Source of the DNA: Amphiura filiformis
Lineage: Eukaryota; Echinodermata; Ophiuroidea; Amphilepidida; Amphiuridae
Length of the DNA stretch: 64,000 nucleotides
Assembly: GCF_039555335.1 (NCBI RefSeq)
Contig: NW_027305501.1
Coordinates: 787,501 to 851,500 of the forward strand
Reading direction: 5' to 3'
The notes under the pieces were generated by a model. It ran no database searches and was not told the DNA's origin. It worked only from the letters and a program-made list of their open reading frames with translations. Positions within the stretch are counted from its first letter, which is position 1. Every line of letters begins with the position of its first letter. Shown here piece after piece: positions 48,064-58,104 of the stretch. The translations under genes were made by a program, and so were the position numbers.

Positions 48064-49423
48064 TTATACTAAAGATCATTGTGCTTTACAGAAAGCCCAA
48101 GACACATAAACCATTCAGCATCATTTAGGGAGGCAGCCTATAAGCCCTACTTGCAGATTCATTCACTCATCAAACTTTACATGGCCGGCCATGAGGTGTT
48201 GTGGCTCATTTTGTGAAAAAATCTAAAAGAACTGACACATTATACCCGTTAATCATGGTAATGCTCTCCCTCATTAGGGGTTGATACCTCATATGCCTTG
48301 ATAAGTGAATGAGGGGCTAGAGGGACAAATATAAAACTTTGAAGGTGAAAATCAATGAACCAACCTTCCATCCCACCCCCACCCTCGTGAAATCTGCCAG
48401 ACATACCTGGTATTCTGGATTATGCAGTTGGTTGGTTGGTTGGTTGGTTGGTTGGTTGGTTGGTTGGTTTGACTTGACTTTGTCCTTGTTACTTAGATCT
48501 GAGGTGTGCCAACTGACAATGCTCTATGTGTATCTGGTGTTGCTAATTTATGCCGCTGTTATTTATAGTAAAATAACAGATAACATTTCTACATGGGCCC
48601 TTAACGTAGAATCACGTGTCAAAAGATCGAGATTTCATTGGTCTAGTTCACCATGGAGTGCCACCACTTTCTTCATGGCCGGCAGCATTAAAAGATGCTG
48701 TCATCCATATTTGCATATTACGAATTAACTTTAAAAATGGGACCTGGAAGGGGAATACCCATTTCTACCCTACCGTAATAAACCGCACCTCCTTAGTATT
48801 CACATTGTCTTGTTTGCTTCCTGCACGGGATCGGTATTATTATAAACACAAAATAAAACGTATTGTTTTGGGGTGTTTTTTTTTTAGGGTGTACCAAAAA
48901 TTTCTTAACCATTTTGAACTTCCATATCTTTCACAAGGACCAGGACAGGAAAAATCAAAGCATTTGGAAAGAAAAAAATGTGCAATTATATACCAAGCTG
49001 TATAAAGAGTTTCCTTTTCATTGAAATTAATACTCTCACAAACTTAAAAACCGACAGATAGCCTATGCTTCCCGGCAATATTGCGGACACTGGCTGCAAA
49101 ATTTATATTCAGTTTGATTCCTTTTGTGGTCATTTTAAGAGGTCTTAATACAAAATCTAAGAGGACATACCACATAGCTTGCACGAAAGTAAGAAAATGT
49201 CAGTATGTTATACCAATTTAGTGTACGCCTTATACTTGTAAAACCAAAATATATAGCACAATTGCTATTATTACAAAGTTTTTTGTTGTTGTTTATATTT
49301 TTTTTACTAATCTGCGCTATGGTCATTGCTCGGAGATCACTCTTTCCATAGTCACCAGGGCAGGCTTTTACTTAGGATCGCTATACTTTGTAAGCTTCGA
49401 CGCATTATCTTTTGTATGAAAGC
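48064..49423. other. Gene-free stretch with (GGTT)n microsatellite
   Basis: A run of about eleven GGTT units lies at 48427-48469. A 129-codon frame reading through it (48339-48728) is an artefact of the repeat. Nothing else recognised. Confidence 0.6.
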
Positions 49424-51270
49424 AATTTGTGGCATTTGGTGTATGTTGCAATGTTGAATTGTTGTGTTTTTGCTATCAACTGCAGATAGCTCAATTTAAA
49501 CGCGTGTTGGTGTCGTTTTTGTATGCTGAACGAGATGAATCGATATTTTATAGAATCGTGTTACTGGTGCTATCTTCTGAAGATCACTTGTGTTGCGACA
49601 TTTTGATTTGGCTTTATTAATATTTTTAACTCATGTGGTTTTGTTGTTCTTGTTTTCTATCTACAGAAGATAGCTTCAATAAAATGGTTAAGTTTGTAAT
49701 TTTTTTTTCTCCTGAGCGAGATTTTAGAATCACAATAAGCCTCCCAGATAACATGGCGATACTGGCCCGATGGTGGCCCAATTTATGTTCAATAATGGAC
49801 CAATGTCATTTGCTCATGGGTCCAAGATTGGGCTTGGGCCAAATATTGGGCCTATGGACCAATTTAGGCTACCACTGTGATGCCAATATGAAGATTACCG
49901 ATAGTAAGCCAAGATTGGCCCGATATGGGCAGCAAAATAATGCCGATTTGCCGGATCCAAGATTGGCGTTCGAAAACCAACGTTGGGCCAATAATTATGT
50001 GCATGTTATCTGGGCTACTGGTACTATATCTACTGAAGATCAAATAAAAAATTCAAGCAGTGAATGTCTCCTGAACGTGAAGGATTGCTTTAATCTTCAG
50101 TAGGTGTGAAAAACACATGTATTCGACATAAATATAGGCCTAATACAAAAATATGTGACAACACTAAGAAACTTTTATTTGATCTTTAGTAAATAGCGCC
50201 ATAATCACAATTCTAAGAACATCAATCTGTTTTGTTCAAGAAGTAAAAATAACAAAATGCATTAAATTCGGGCTATCTTCGGTAGATAGCAAATGCGCAC
50301 GAAATCAATAAAATAGGAAAGAACTCGCAGCAAACACGTTTCATGAGCAGAAATATTTTGATAAAAATAAACAAAATACCATTTTACACAATTTTAAATG
50401 AATAATATTCTGAATATAAAAATTTAGTTGGTTTGTGGGCAAAACTTTTTTAGTATTATTTTGTTTACAAAACTGGCTTTGCTATCTACTGAAGATAGAT
50501 CGAATGTTCCGAGTGATTGCGTAAAACTCAAACAACGCGCTAATTGGATGACGTACGAGTACTGACTACGTTTTGTTTTTCTCAAAGTAATATTGCAACA
50601 CTTTGCAGGCCTAACTGCTTGCATATTTAAACTTGATCTCCAGTAGAAAGCACTACTGGAGATCAATTACGCCACCAATTTAATTTAAGCGGTCTTTCTT
50701 AGATAGTAAAAATACGATCTATCATATTTTTCCACGAGAAAATGTCGCAAAACGTGCCGTAATTTGCTCGATTTTGGTACTCGATATCTATTAGGCTCCT
50801 GCATTGATTTACATGGTGAATATTAAAATTGAAAACGGGATACCGTATGATGCTGGAACAAACTTTGAAATTAACTCACCCGGGTTAACTCAATACATTT
50901 CCCTATCTGTTTTAATTTATTTAATGTAAGTTGATTTCGTGTGTTTTTGCTATCAATTGCAGATAGCTCAAATTTAAATTTTTTGTTTGTCGTTTTTGTC
51001 TGCCGAAGAAGATGAATCGATATTTTATAGAATCTTGTTACTGGTGCCATTTTCTAATATAAAGATCACTTGTATTGCGGCATACTGTTTTGGTTCAGTG
51101 GCGTAGCTAGAGGTTCTGGCGCCCAGGGCTACGGATACATAATAATTGCGAGCGGAAATAGTCGGTTTGTGAGCAAAACTTTTTTTAGTATTATTTTGTT
51201 TACAAAACTAGCTTTTTTATCTGCTGAAGATAGATCGAATGTTTCGAGTGATTGCGTAAAACACAATTGG
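49424..51270. repeat. Field of short imperfect palindromes with internal duplications
   Basis: Words close to GCTATCTACTGAAGATAGC recur near 49458, 49581, 49661, 50028, 50273, 50483, 50947 and 51218, on both strands; a related CCAGTAG...CTACTGG pair lies near 50640. In addition, 49430-49590 is repeated at 50940-51075 (GATGAATCGATATTTTATAG), and 50438-50540 is repeated at 51170-51270 (TTTAGTATTATTTTGTTTAC). No gene spans the area. Confidence 0.75.
49743..50015. repeat. TGGGCCAA-rich MITE with CCCAGATAACATG ends
   Basis: CCCAGATAACATGGC at the left faces CATGTTATCTGGG at the right. The interior is a degenerate array of TTGGGCCAATATTGGCCC-like words on both strands. The 156-codon frame at 49633-50103 is simply read-through of this element. 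Confidence 0.8.
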
Positions 51271-52033
51271 GTGATTGAGTGCAAGCAACAATATTTAATT
51301 CGTTCCACACTGCATAGGCTTAGGATCCGGGGGGCTTGAGCCTCAAACTTTTGGTGCGGGGGCTGGAATACCTTTTAGATATCTCAAGATCGCATCCGAT
51401 GTGTTCAAATGTAACCAATTTTGAACATACCGAACGTGTTCTAGGTTTTTATCGTCTTTGGAAACATCTATAGATATTCAGGAATATTTAGTATTTTCTT
51501 ACACAAACAGAATCCTTAAAACACAGAGACTTGGACAGAGTCAAATAACGTACTATGATATCTGGGATTAATTATTAAATCGTCGTCAAAAGATTTTCCT
51601 CTTGAATCTTTCAGACGAATCCAGAACGCGTCCGATTTGCAGTCTACATGGTCTATCCTTTATAATGACGGAATATTTACAGCACATTGGTACTGATAGT
51701 TTTGTTATCTTCGGTCGAAAAACAGCAATTAGATGAAATCGGACATTCCTAAGTGAAGATATTGAGTTCATAAATTATGGTATTATAAAATTGAAAACTG
51801 AGATATCGGCCTTTAAAAATATTATTGACAATGTTGAGAGTAGGAATTACCTAAAAAAATACAAGATGCCAGTTATATTCCGGTCTAAAACTATCTGACA
51901 ATATTTTTAACATTAATAACATCACAAATTTGCAAAAATCCAAATTGTGAAAAAATCACCCACAGGCAGATTTTTGGCTATTTCTCCATTTATGATCCTG
52001 CCCAAAAGTGTCTCCTTTTGACATGACACGTCA
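51271..52033. other. Unassigned AT-rich DNA
   Basis: No feature recognised. A CAGTGGCGTAGCTAGAGG hAT-like end lies just to the left, at 51099. Confidence 0.5.
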
Positions 52034-52445
52034 CAATTATTAAACTGATTTGCTTCTCTTGGCTCTTCGGTGTTTACTAACGCAAATATCGTGCAACAAT
52101 TAAATCAAATCATTAAACTGACTTGCTTCACTTGGCTCTGCGGTGTTTACTAACGCAGATATCGTACAACAATTAGATCAAATCTTTAAACTCATTTGCT
52201 TCACTTAGCTCTGCGTGTTTACTAAAGCAGATATTGTACAACAACTAATTTGCTTCACTTGGCTTTAGCTCTGCGGTATTTACTAAAGCAGATATCGTAC
52301 AACAATTAGATGAAATCATTAAACTGATTTGCTTCACTTGGCTTTGCGGTGTTTACTAAAGCAGATATCGTACAACAATTAGATCAAATCATTAAACTGA
52401 TTTGCTTCACTTGACTCTGCGGTGTTTACTAATTTAGATATCGTA
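52034..52445 (-). repeat. 73-bp satellite array, left part
   Basis: About six units of a ~73-bp repeat (marker GATTTGCTTCACTTGGCTCT, then TTTACTAAAGCAGATATCGT, ACAACAATTAGATCAAATC), one with an internal deletion. It continues at 56284 after the inserted element. Confidence 0.9.
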
Positions 52446-53032
52446 CAGGATGTCCCAAAAAGAAGAGGCCCCTCATTGCGCCCTCTTTTTCTCCTATTTC
52501 TGAAAAGTTGATCAAATATATTTTGGTATGTAAAGAAACCTTGAGTTGTTAGCTTAAATAAACCAAAACAATTATATCAATCGGCTCACAACTTTTGAAG
52601 ATATGCTCTTTCAAAGAAATGTATCCGTTTTTCACTCTGTCCACGGAGAAGGTTTCGCTACTTCAAAGATTGAAAAGGAGTACACATACCATGCATTAAT
52701 ATCAAACATTCCTCAATGATAACTTTATAAAATAACTTTATTTATGGAATGGGCTTTACCGGTGGGTTTATGGGCAATGGATTTTGCAAATAGTGTCACT
52801 AATTTGTGGGTAAAATGGATGCCGAATGGGACTTCTTTTGCTTTACTTGCAATTACTTATTTTTTCTTGGTTGTTTATGCCTTTTTGTTTTATCTTTCTT
52901 ACTTTCTTACTTTGTTGTTTCTTGCTTTTTTCTTTTTTTTTTATTTACAACATAAGTAATTTCTAATTTAGGATAAAAGGTAGCCCTAAAAGGCAGTTTG
53001 GTTTGTATTTAGTTCTTCTGAAGTGAGTTTAC

Positions 53033-53260
53033 TGTGCTGCTCTGCCCTCTACCTGGTTGCCTCCTTGGCGAATGCAGGTTTCAGCCCTTGTCCTCATTGC
53101 ATCAATTGCGTTGCGTACCATCCTTGTGCGCCGGATACTTGCGAATGCATTCAGTAATACGTTTGCGAAGATCTTGGATTTTGCCACAAAGGAAAAAAAT
53201 CAAGTGGTGTGAGGTCTGGTGATCGTGCAGGCCACTCCACAGCATGAGCCATCCCAACCT
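53033..53260 (-). pseudogene. C-terminal relic of a mariner-type (DDE) transposase
   Basis: The minus strand around 53253-53192 reads HAVEWPARSPDLTPLDFF, the diagnostic block of mariner-like transposases that carries the third catalytic acidic residue (the Asp of SPDLTPLD). After a frame change the downstream part reads RKRITECIRKYPAH, and after another, AMRTRAETCIRQGG, the usual C-terminal pattern. At least two frameshifts are needed, and the N-terminal two thirds are missing. It is dead. Confidence 0.8.
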
Positions 53261-53441
53261 TTCTGTTTGCTATCCGTGGACAGAGTGAAAAACGGGTATT
53301 TTTATTCAAAAGGGCATATCTTCAAAAGTTGTGAGCCGATTGAAATAATTGTTTTTGTTTATTAAAGCTAACGATTAAAGGTTTCTTTACATATCAAAAT
53401 ATATTATTTTGTAAATTAAATCAAATACTGGAACTAAAATT

Positions 53442-53492
53442 TGCAACTCACTTTGCTACGTTGCGTCCGAAAACATCGGACTTCGTCAGGCA
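53442..53492 (-). ncRNA. Hammerhead-ribozyme-like motif, sense copy at the 3' end of the Penelope element
   Basis: The order is stem I UGC, core CUGACGA, stem II GUCCGA/UCGGAC closed by a short loop, GCAA, a ~2-bp stem III with loop, GUU, then GCA pairing back to stem I. Hammerheads with a very short stem III are known in terminal repeats of Penelope-like elements. The core GAAA is here GCAA, one substitution at a normally invariant position, which predicts low or no cleavage. Confidence 0.6.
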
Positions 53493-55971
53493 TCTGATTG
53501 AAGATGTTGTGATGACGTCAGATGTTGTGACGTCAGACGGCGAGGAATGTCTCGTAACGTCGGGTCCCATGCACGTGACAACTGGAAGCGGAGTCCCCCT
53601 TTTTTGTTAATGGCGGGCTCCTCCACTCTCTCCCATATGGATTCTCTGACTCCTCGCTCAAACCACTTCTCCTCCTTATCTAGAATAACCGCTTCCTCAG
53701 GGTTGAAGAAATGTTCAGTTTACTTGTTGCAGTGGTTGTAAACCGCGGAGTTTTGGGCTTCGCTGGAGCTAGGGCGCCTGTGTTGGTTCAAACGCGCTCG
53801 AAGAGATTGTTTTGTCTCGCCTGCATAGGAGTCACCACAGTCCGGGGCAGCACAGGTAATGCCATACACTAGATTGCACTGTTTATCTCTGGGGGGTTTG
53901 TCCTTAACATGCACGAGCTTCCCCCGTAGGATGTTGGTGGGTTTGAAGCACGTAGTGATGCCGAAGGACTTGAAAGAGTTCTTAAGCCTTTCAGATAATC
54001 CAGCAATGTATGGGATGGTTACCTGTGTGCGATTGTCAAGGTTTACCTCTCCTGTGGTGGATTTAGTGGAGTCTTTGATTTTGTTCGCTTTGGTAAACGC
54101 CCAACCGGGGTATCCACAATTTCCAAGGGCTTTCTGTAAGTGATCTTTTTCCTCCGGAATGTCCTCAGAATTGCTTATGACAGTGTCCGCACGGTATTGG
54201 AGGGTTCTGATCACGTGAAATTGTAAATAGTGATCGGTATGCGTGGGCTTTCTATAAACCGTTGAGTTGAGGGTACCGTCACTGTTCAAATGAACCAAGC
54301 AGTCCAGAAAAGCTAACTTATTATCCACACATTCCTCCTGAATGAATTTGATGTTCGGGTCAACTTGATTAATGAAATTAAAGAAGGACTCCGACTCGCT
54401 TTTGTCTATGATGATGAATGTGTCGTCAACAAAACGAAGCCACAATTTGAGCGGTTTACCGGGGTAACTGCTCAGCACGTGTTGTTCAAATTTCTACATG
54501 TAGAGATTAACCACAATTGGGGAAACGGCTGAGCCCATCGCGCACCCATATTGTTGGATGAAATACTTATTGTCGTACGAGAAATAAGTTGTTTTGAGGC
54601 AGATGGTGACAAGTTCAACAATTTGTTCAACGGTTAAATCTGTGCGTTCACTCAAAGTGGTATCCTCCGATAAGAAATCCTTTACAACCTTGATGGCGTC
54701 GTCCGGTGGAATGGAGGTGAAAAGTGCGCTCACATCGTACGAAGTAATAATCTCGTTATCGTCCACTGAGGTATCGCGGATTTTCTTTACAAAGTCCTGT
54801 GTATTGACAAGATGGTGTGGGGATTTTCCGACAAGCGGTCCTATAATCGTCGCTGCGTGTTTGGCTAAGTTGTACGTAACCGAGCCAATGCTACTAATTA
54901 TTGGTCTCATGGGATCTGGCTTGTGTATCTTAGGCAGGCCATAAAAAGCTGGAACGCTCGGTTCGGTAGGGGGGTCAATCTAAATTTGAGACTGAGGTCA
55001 ACCGCCCCAGTAGTGTGGATTTTGTTGATAAACTCCGACACTTGCTTTCTATAACCGTTGGTAGGGTTATAACCTATGGGTTTATAAGTTTTCTTGTCCT
55101 TGAGTAACAGTTGGCACTTGCTATTGTAGTCAGTTTTGTTCAGAACAACAATACACTTGCCCTTATCGGCAGGTACGATAACAATGTTATTGTCCTTGCT
55201 CAGCTCATCAAGAGCTTTCTTTTCCTCTTTGGTGATATTAGGAGGTGGGGGTTTGGTGTTACGAAGTGTGTTACTGACCTTGTGACGAAGATTTTCAGCT
55301 TTTGATGGGTCTAATTTGGCCTGCTTAATCGCGGTTTCCGTAGCTGTGATGAAATCTGCTGTGGGGATTTTGTTTGGAACAAACGCGTAATTAAGTCCCT
55401 TGGCTAGCACAGATACTTCACTATCCTTCAAATTTCTATCCGACAGGTTCCGGACCCATTTCCGTTGGAAGTCAGGGTTATTAGAACTTGATCTCCAATT
55501 CTTATCAAGGTCCGCTTGCGATCTTTGTTGCGATGCAGTTTAGTATTTCGCAAATTTTTCAAGATGGCGTCCCTTGGTTACAGCGTGTTGACTCAGCTGT
55601 GCAACCCTGTTGAATTCGGCAACCTTGTCGTATTCCGTACCCGGAAGTAAGTTGGACAAACGATCTTCTAAATCCGACTTTTTCTGGTTTAACACATCTA
55701 TTGTAAAGTTCGTCTGCCTAATTCTCTCGTTTAACAGCTTCCGTTCCGCATTTCTCAGGATGTTATCCGCTCGATGTCCTTGCAAACTCGATTTCAATTT
55801 GACACTCCTCGGGGTGATTTTCTCATGCAAACACCGTAGGTTGAAACGCAAATGGTTCCTGAAGTTAGCGATCTTCCTTGCCGTCTTTTCGTGGTTTCTA
55901 ACCAGATCAAGGCATTCCTGCCCGAAATTGTTCTTTATATCTTGGTGTAGATTATTCATCCAGTAGTTCAA
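53486..55971 (-). pseudogene. Penelope-like ORF: reverse transcriptase plus GIY-YIG endonuclease
   Basis: About 828 codons in one reading path, broken by in-frame stops at 55540-55542 (TAA), 54494-54496 (TAG) and 53720-53722 (TAA), and one single-base deletion in a C run near 54975. From the N-terminus: a coiled, charged leader (first Met at about 55959), the block IVIVPADKGKCIVVLNK, the RT core (RPIISSIGS; SYDVSALFTSIP; GCAMGSAVSP), the catalytic box FVDD (YADD in most relatives), then a C-terminal nuclease with LVYGI and YAGETKQSLRARLNQH. The last 77 codons (ILDKEEKWFERGVRES...) follow the third stop in frame. The coding end TGA lies inside the hammerhead-like motif. The damage is small, so loss of function is fairly recent. 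Confidence 0.9.
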
Positions 55972-56072
55972 AACATTATTTTGTAAATTAAATCAAATAC
56001 TGGATACTTAAATCAAATTCCTCGCCGTCTGACGTCACAACATCTGACGTCATCACAACATCTTCAATCAGA

Positions 56073-56123
56073 TGCCTGACGAAGTCCGATGTTTTCGGAC
56101 GCAACGTAGCAAAGTGAGTTGCA
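56073..56123 (+). ncRNA. Hammerhead-ribozyme-like motif, inverted copy at the head of the Penelope element
   Basis: Same sequence as 53492-53442, in opposite orientation to the coding region, carrying the same GCAA variant. Because both copies share the change, it was present before the inverted end formed. Confidence 0.6.
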
Positions 56124-56283
56124 AATTTTAGTTCCAGTATTTGATTTAATTTACAAAATAATGTTTTGAACTACTGGATGAATAATCTACACCAAGATAT
56201 ATCAAAATATATTTAATCAACTTCTCAGAAATAGGAGAAAAAGAGGGCGCAATGAGGGGCCTCTTTGTTTTTGGGACACCCTG

Positions 56284-56646
56284 TACAACAATTAGGTCAA
56301 ATCTTTAAACTGATTTGCTTCACTTGGCTCTGCGTGTTTACTAAAGCAGATATCGTACAAAAATTCGATCAAATTATTAAACTGCTTTGCTTCACTTGGC
56401 TCTGCGGTGTTTACTAAAGCAGATATCGTACAACAATTAGATCAAATCATTAAACTGATTTGCTTCACTTGGCTCTGCTGTGTTTAATATTTAGATATCG
56501 TACAACAATTAGATAAAATCATTAAACTGATTTGCTTCACTTGGCTCTGCGGTGTTTGCTAAAGCAGATATCGTGCATCAATTAGATCAAATCATTAAAC
56601 TGATTTGCTTCACTTGACTCTGCATTTACTAACGCAGATATCGTAT
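56284..56646 (-). repeat. 73-bp satellite array, right part
   Basis: About five more units of the satellite seen at 52034-52445. The last unit (56582-56646) is inside the GPCR coding region. Confidence 0.9.
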
Positions 56647-58042
56647 GGGTAATTCTAATAGTATGTGTTACCATTTCTGAGAGACAAACTCCTCGAGTGT
56701 TTGACGGATCACCACTATCCGAAACTTCCATAGGGGCTACTGCCACCGAAGTATCTTCTTCAAATACAGCCGAATGTGATGTCACAAGAAAAACGTTGCC
56801 GCGTGAAGTGGGCTCGTCTTCTGGTAATGGCTGCTCCCTTGATGGTATTGTATCTTCAGTATCGTCAGTTGTACGCCTTTGTAAACGCCTCGCGTTATCT
56901 GAGTGAGTCTCAGTTGACTGTCGGTTTTGGATCCTCGTAGACCGAGAACAAAGTATCTTCTTAAAAGCCCTTCTGTAAGGTCGATTAAGAAGGCCGTACA
57001 AAATAGGGTTTAACATTGAGTTGGACATTGCTAATAAAGTAGTTGTGGTGTACACAAAGTCGGGCAGATCATCATCCATACTGTCAATGATAAAAGAATA
57101 CATTGTAACACCATGTGGCACCCAGCACGCAACAAATGCACCTATAACGACCAATAACATGAAGGCACTTTTAGCATCCTTTTTAAAGTGACGTTTAGTG
57201 CTTCCTCTGAACAGCGATGAGCGCGGATTATTATTTCGTTCCGACGTAGTGTCCCTATGATTATTCTGATGGCACTGAAGGAAAGCTGTCAATGCGGTAA
57301 TTTGGCGGGAATGTCTTCTTGCTACAATGAAAATCCTAACATATGAGTATACCATGACTATAAATGGAACTAAAAAACAGATGACGCTTAATGTTATAGT
57401 GTATGATATCTCATATCCCCAATTGGCAGTACATAGGTATTCATTCCTGATGTAGATATACTCTGACCATCCTAACAGAGGACAAACTGATATGATCATC
57501 GACTGGATCCAAATCCAGCACACGAAAAAGTAAATTTTAGACTTTGACATACGATTATGATACTTCAGAGGATGTACTATAGCGTTATATCTATCGTGGG
57601 CAATAGCACCTAGAGTTCCCATGCTGACGGTGCAGAGTAAGATGATTAAGAAAGCTAAGAAAGAACACATTGCTTCTGTGAAAGGCCACTTATACGTTAT
57701 AGTGCATACCAGAACGAGAGGCATTGCTACAAACCCGTTAGTAAAATCTGCAATTGCTAGATTAGCGACAAAAATAGAGGTTTTGTTTTGTAAGTTTTTG
57801 TTTCTGTAGATGGCGAGAAGGACTAAGAGATTCCCGGCGCTACTGAGAAGAATGATGATGCAGACGTAGATCGCTTGAATAACGATTGCTGCAGTACTTC
57901 TTGTATCCACATCATTTGGGTCTGGACAGTAACCGCGTTTACATAACGATCTGTTCGGTAGGATACCAATACCTTCAATGTCATCTTGATTTATACCAAC
58001 TTGAATAATAACTTGGATGTTAGAACCAATAATTGGTATCAT
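56582..58042 (-). CDS. Rhodopsin-class (class A) G protein-coupled receptor, orphan
   Basis: A single-exon 486-residue receptor. Landmarks: N-terminal glycosylation site at Asn30; TM1 with Asn71 (GN); TM2 LAIAD with Asp99; Cys126 at the top of TM3 and Cys204 in loop 2 for the disulphide; HDRY at 149-152 in place of E/DRY; Trp in CWIW of TM4; Pro226 in TM5; a third loop of about 45 residues; CWVP at 306-309 in TM6; NPILY at 345-349 in TM7; then a 130-residue tail. TM3 position 3.32 is Ile, not Asp, so an amine ligand is unlikely. The TM7 retinal-lysine position is Met, so it is not a working opsin. Loop 2 and TM3 have an opsin- or melatonin-receptor-like look. The last ~21 residues (ending SSEANQFNDLI) come from the 73-bp satellite. 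It acts at the plasma membrane through G proteins; the ligand is unknown. Confidence 0.93.
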   Translation of the reverse strand: MIPIIGSNIQVIIQVGINQDDIEGIGILPNRSLCKRGYCPDPNDVDTRSTAAIVIQAIYVCIIILLSSAGNLLVLLAIYRNKNLQNKTSIFVANLAIADFTNGFVAMPLVLVCTITYKWPFTEAMCSFLAFLIILLCTVSMGTLGAIAHDRYNAIVHPLKYHNRMSKSKIYFFVCWIWIQSMIISVCPLLGWSEYIYIRNEYLCTANWGYEISYTITLSVICFLVPFIVMVYSYVRIFIVARRHSRQITALTAFLQCHQNNHRDTTSERNNNPRSSLFRGSTKRHFKKDAKSAFMLLVVIGAFVACWVPHGVTMYSFIIDSMDDDLPDFVYTTTTLLAMSNSMLNPILYGLLNRPYRRAFKKILCSRSTRIQNRQSTETHSDNARRLQRRTTDDTEDTIPSREQPLPEDEPTSRGNVFLVTSHSAVFEEDTSVAVAPMEVSDSGDPSNTRGVCLSEMVTHTIRITHTISALVNAESSEANQFNDLI

Positions 58043-58104
58043 TGTCAGTGTTCAGTTTTAGTAGCGTCTTACGATGGAAACATTTCAATATAGAATATTC
58101 CTTG

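Larger units (their letters stand above)
53406..56198 (-). mobile_element. Penelope-like retroelement, full length but broken
   Basis: The 2793-bp insertion is flanked by the exact 15-bp duplication ATATCAAAATATATT (53391-53405 and 56199-56213). Reading on the minus strand, the head (56198-56028) is an inverted copy of the start of the coding region plus the terminal repeat. Then come a short leader, a single long coding region (55971-53486), and the 3' terminal repeat with a hammerhead-like fold (53492-53406). Inverted terminal copies and variable target duplications are usual for Penelope elements, which copy themselves by target-primed reverse transcription. Confidence 0.92.
52446..56283 (-). 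mobile_element. Mariner-type element inserted in the satellite, itself interrupted
   Basis: The ends are CAGGATGTCCCAAAAAG and, inverted, CAGGGTGTCCCAAAAAC, each flanked by TA. The surrounding 73-bp unit reads ATATCG-TA-CAACAATT once the element is removed. Without the Penelope element and its 15-bp duplication the length is about 1.03 kb, shorter than a full mariner. Its ends match the copy at 9131-10648. A transposase remnant remains at about 53033-53260. Confidence 0.9.

Noticed and set aside
48339-48728. 129-codon frame with LVGWLVGW repeats
   Set aside because: The repeat region is the (GGTT)n microsatellite; no domain or splice structure supports it.
49633-50103. 156-codon frame
   Set aside because: Read-through of a TGGGCC-rich MITE (49743-50015); composition is explained by the repeat.
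53859-55966. Plus-strand open frames across the Penelope element
   Set aside because: They are antisense shadows of the minus-strand RT and endonuclease frame.
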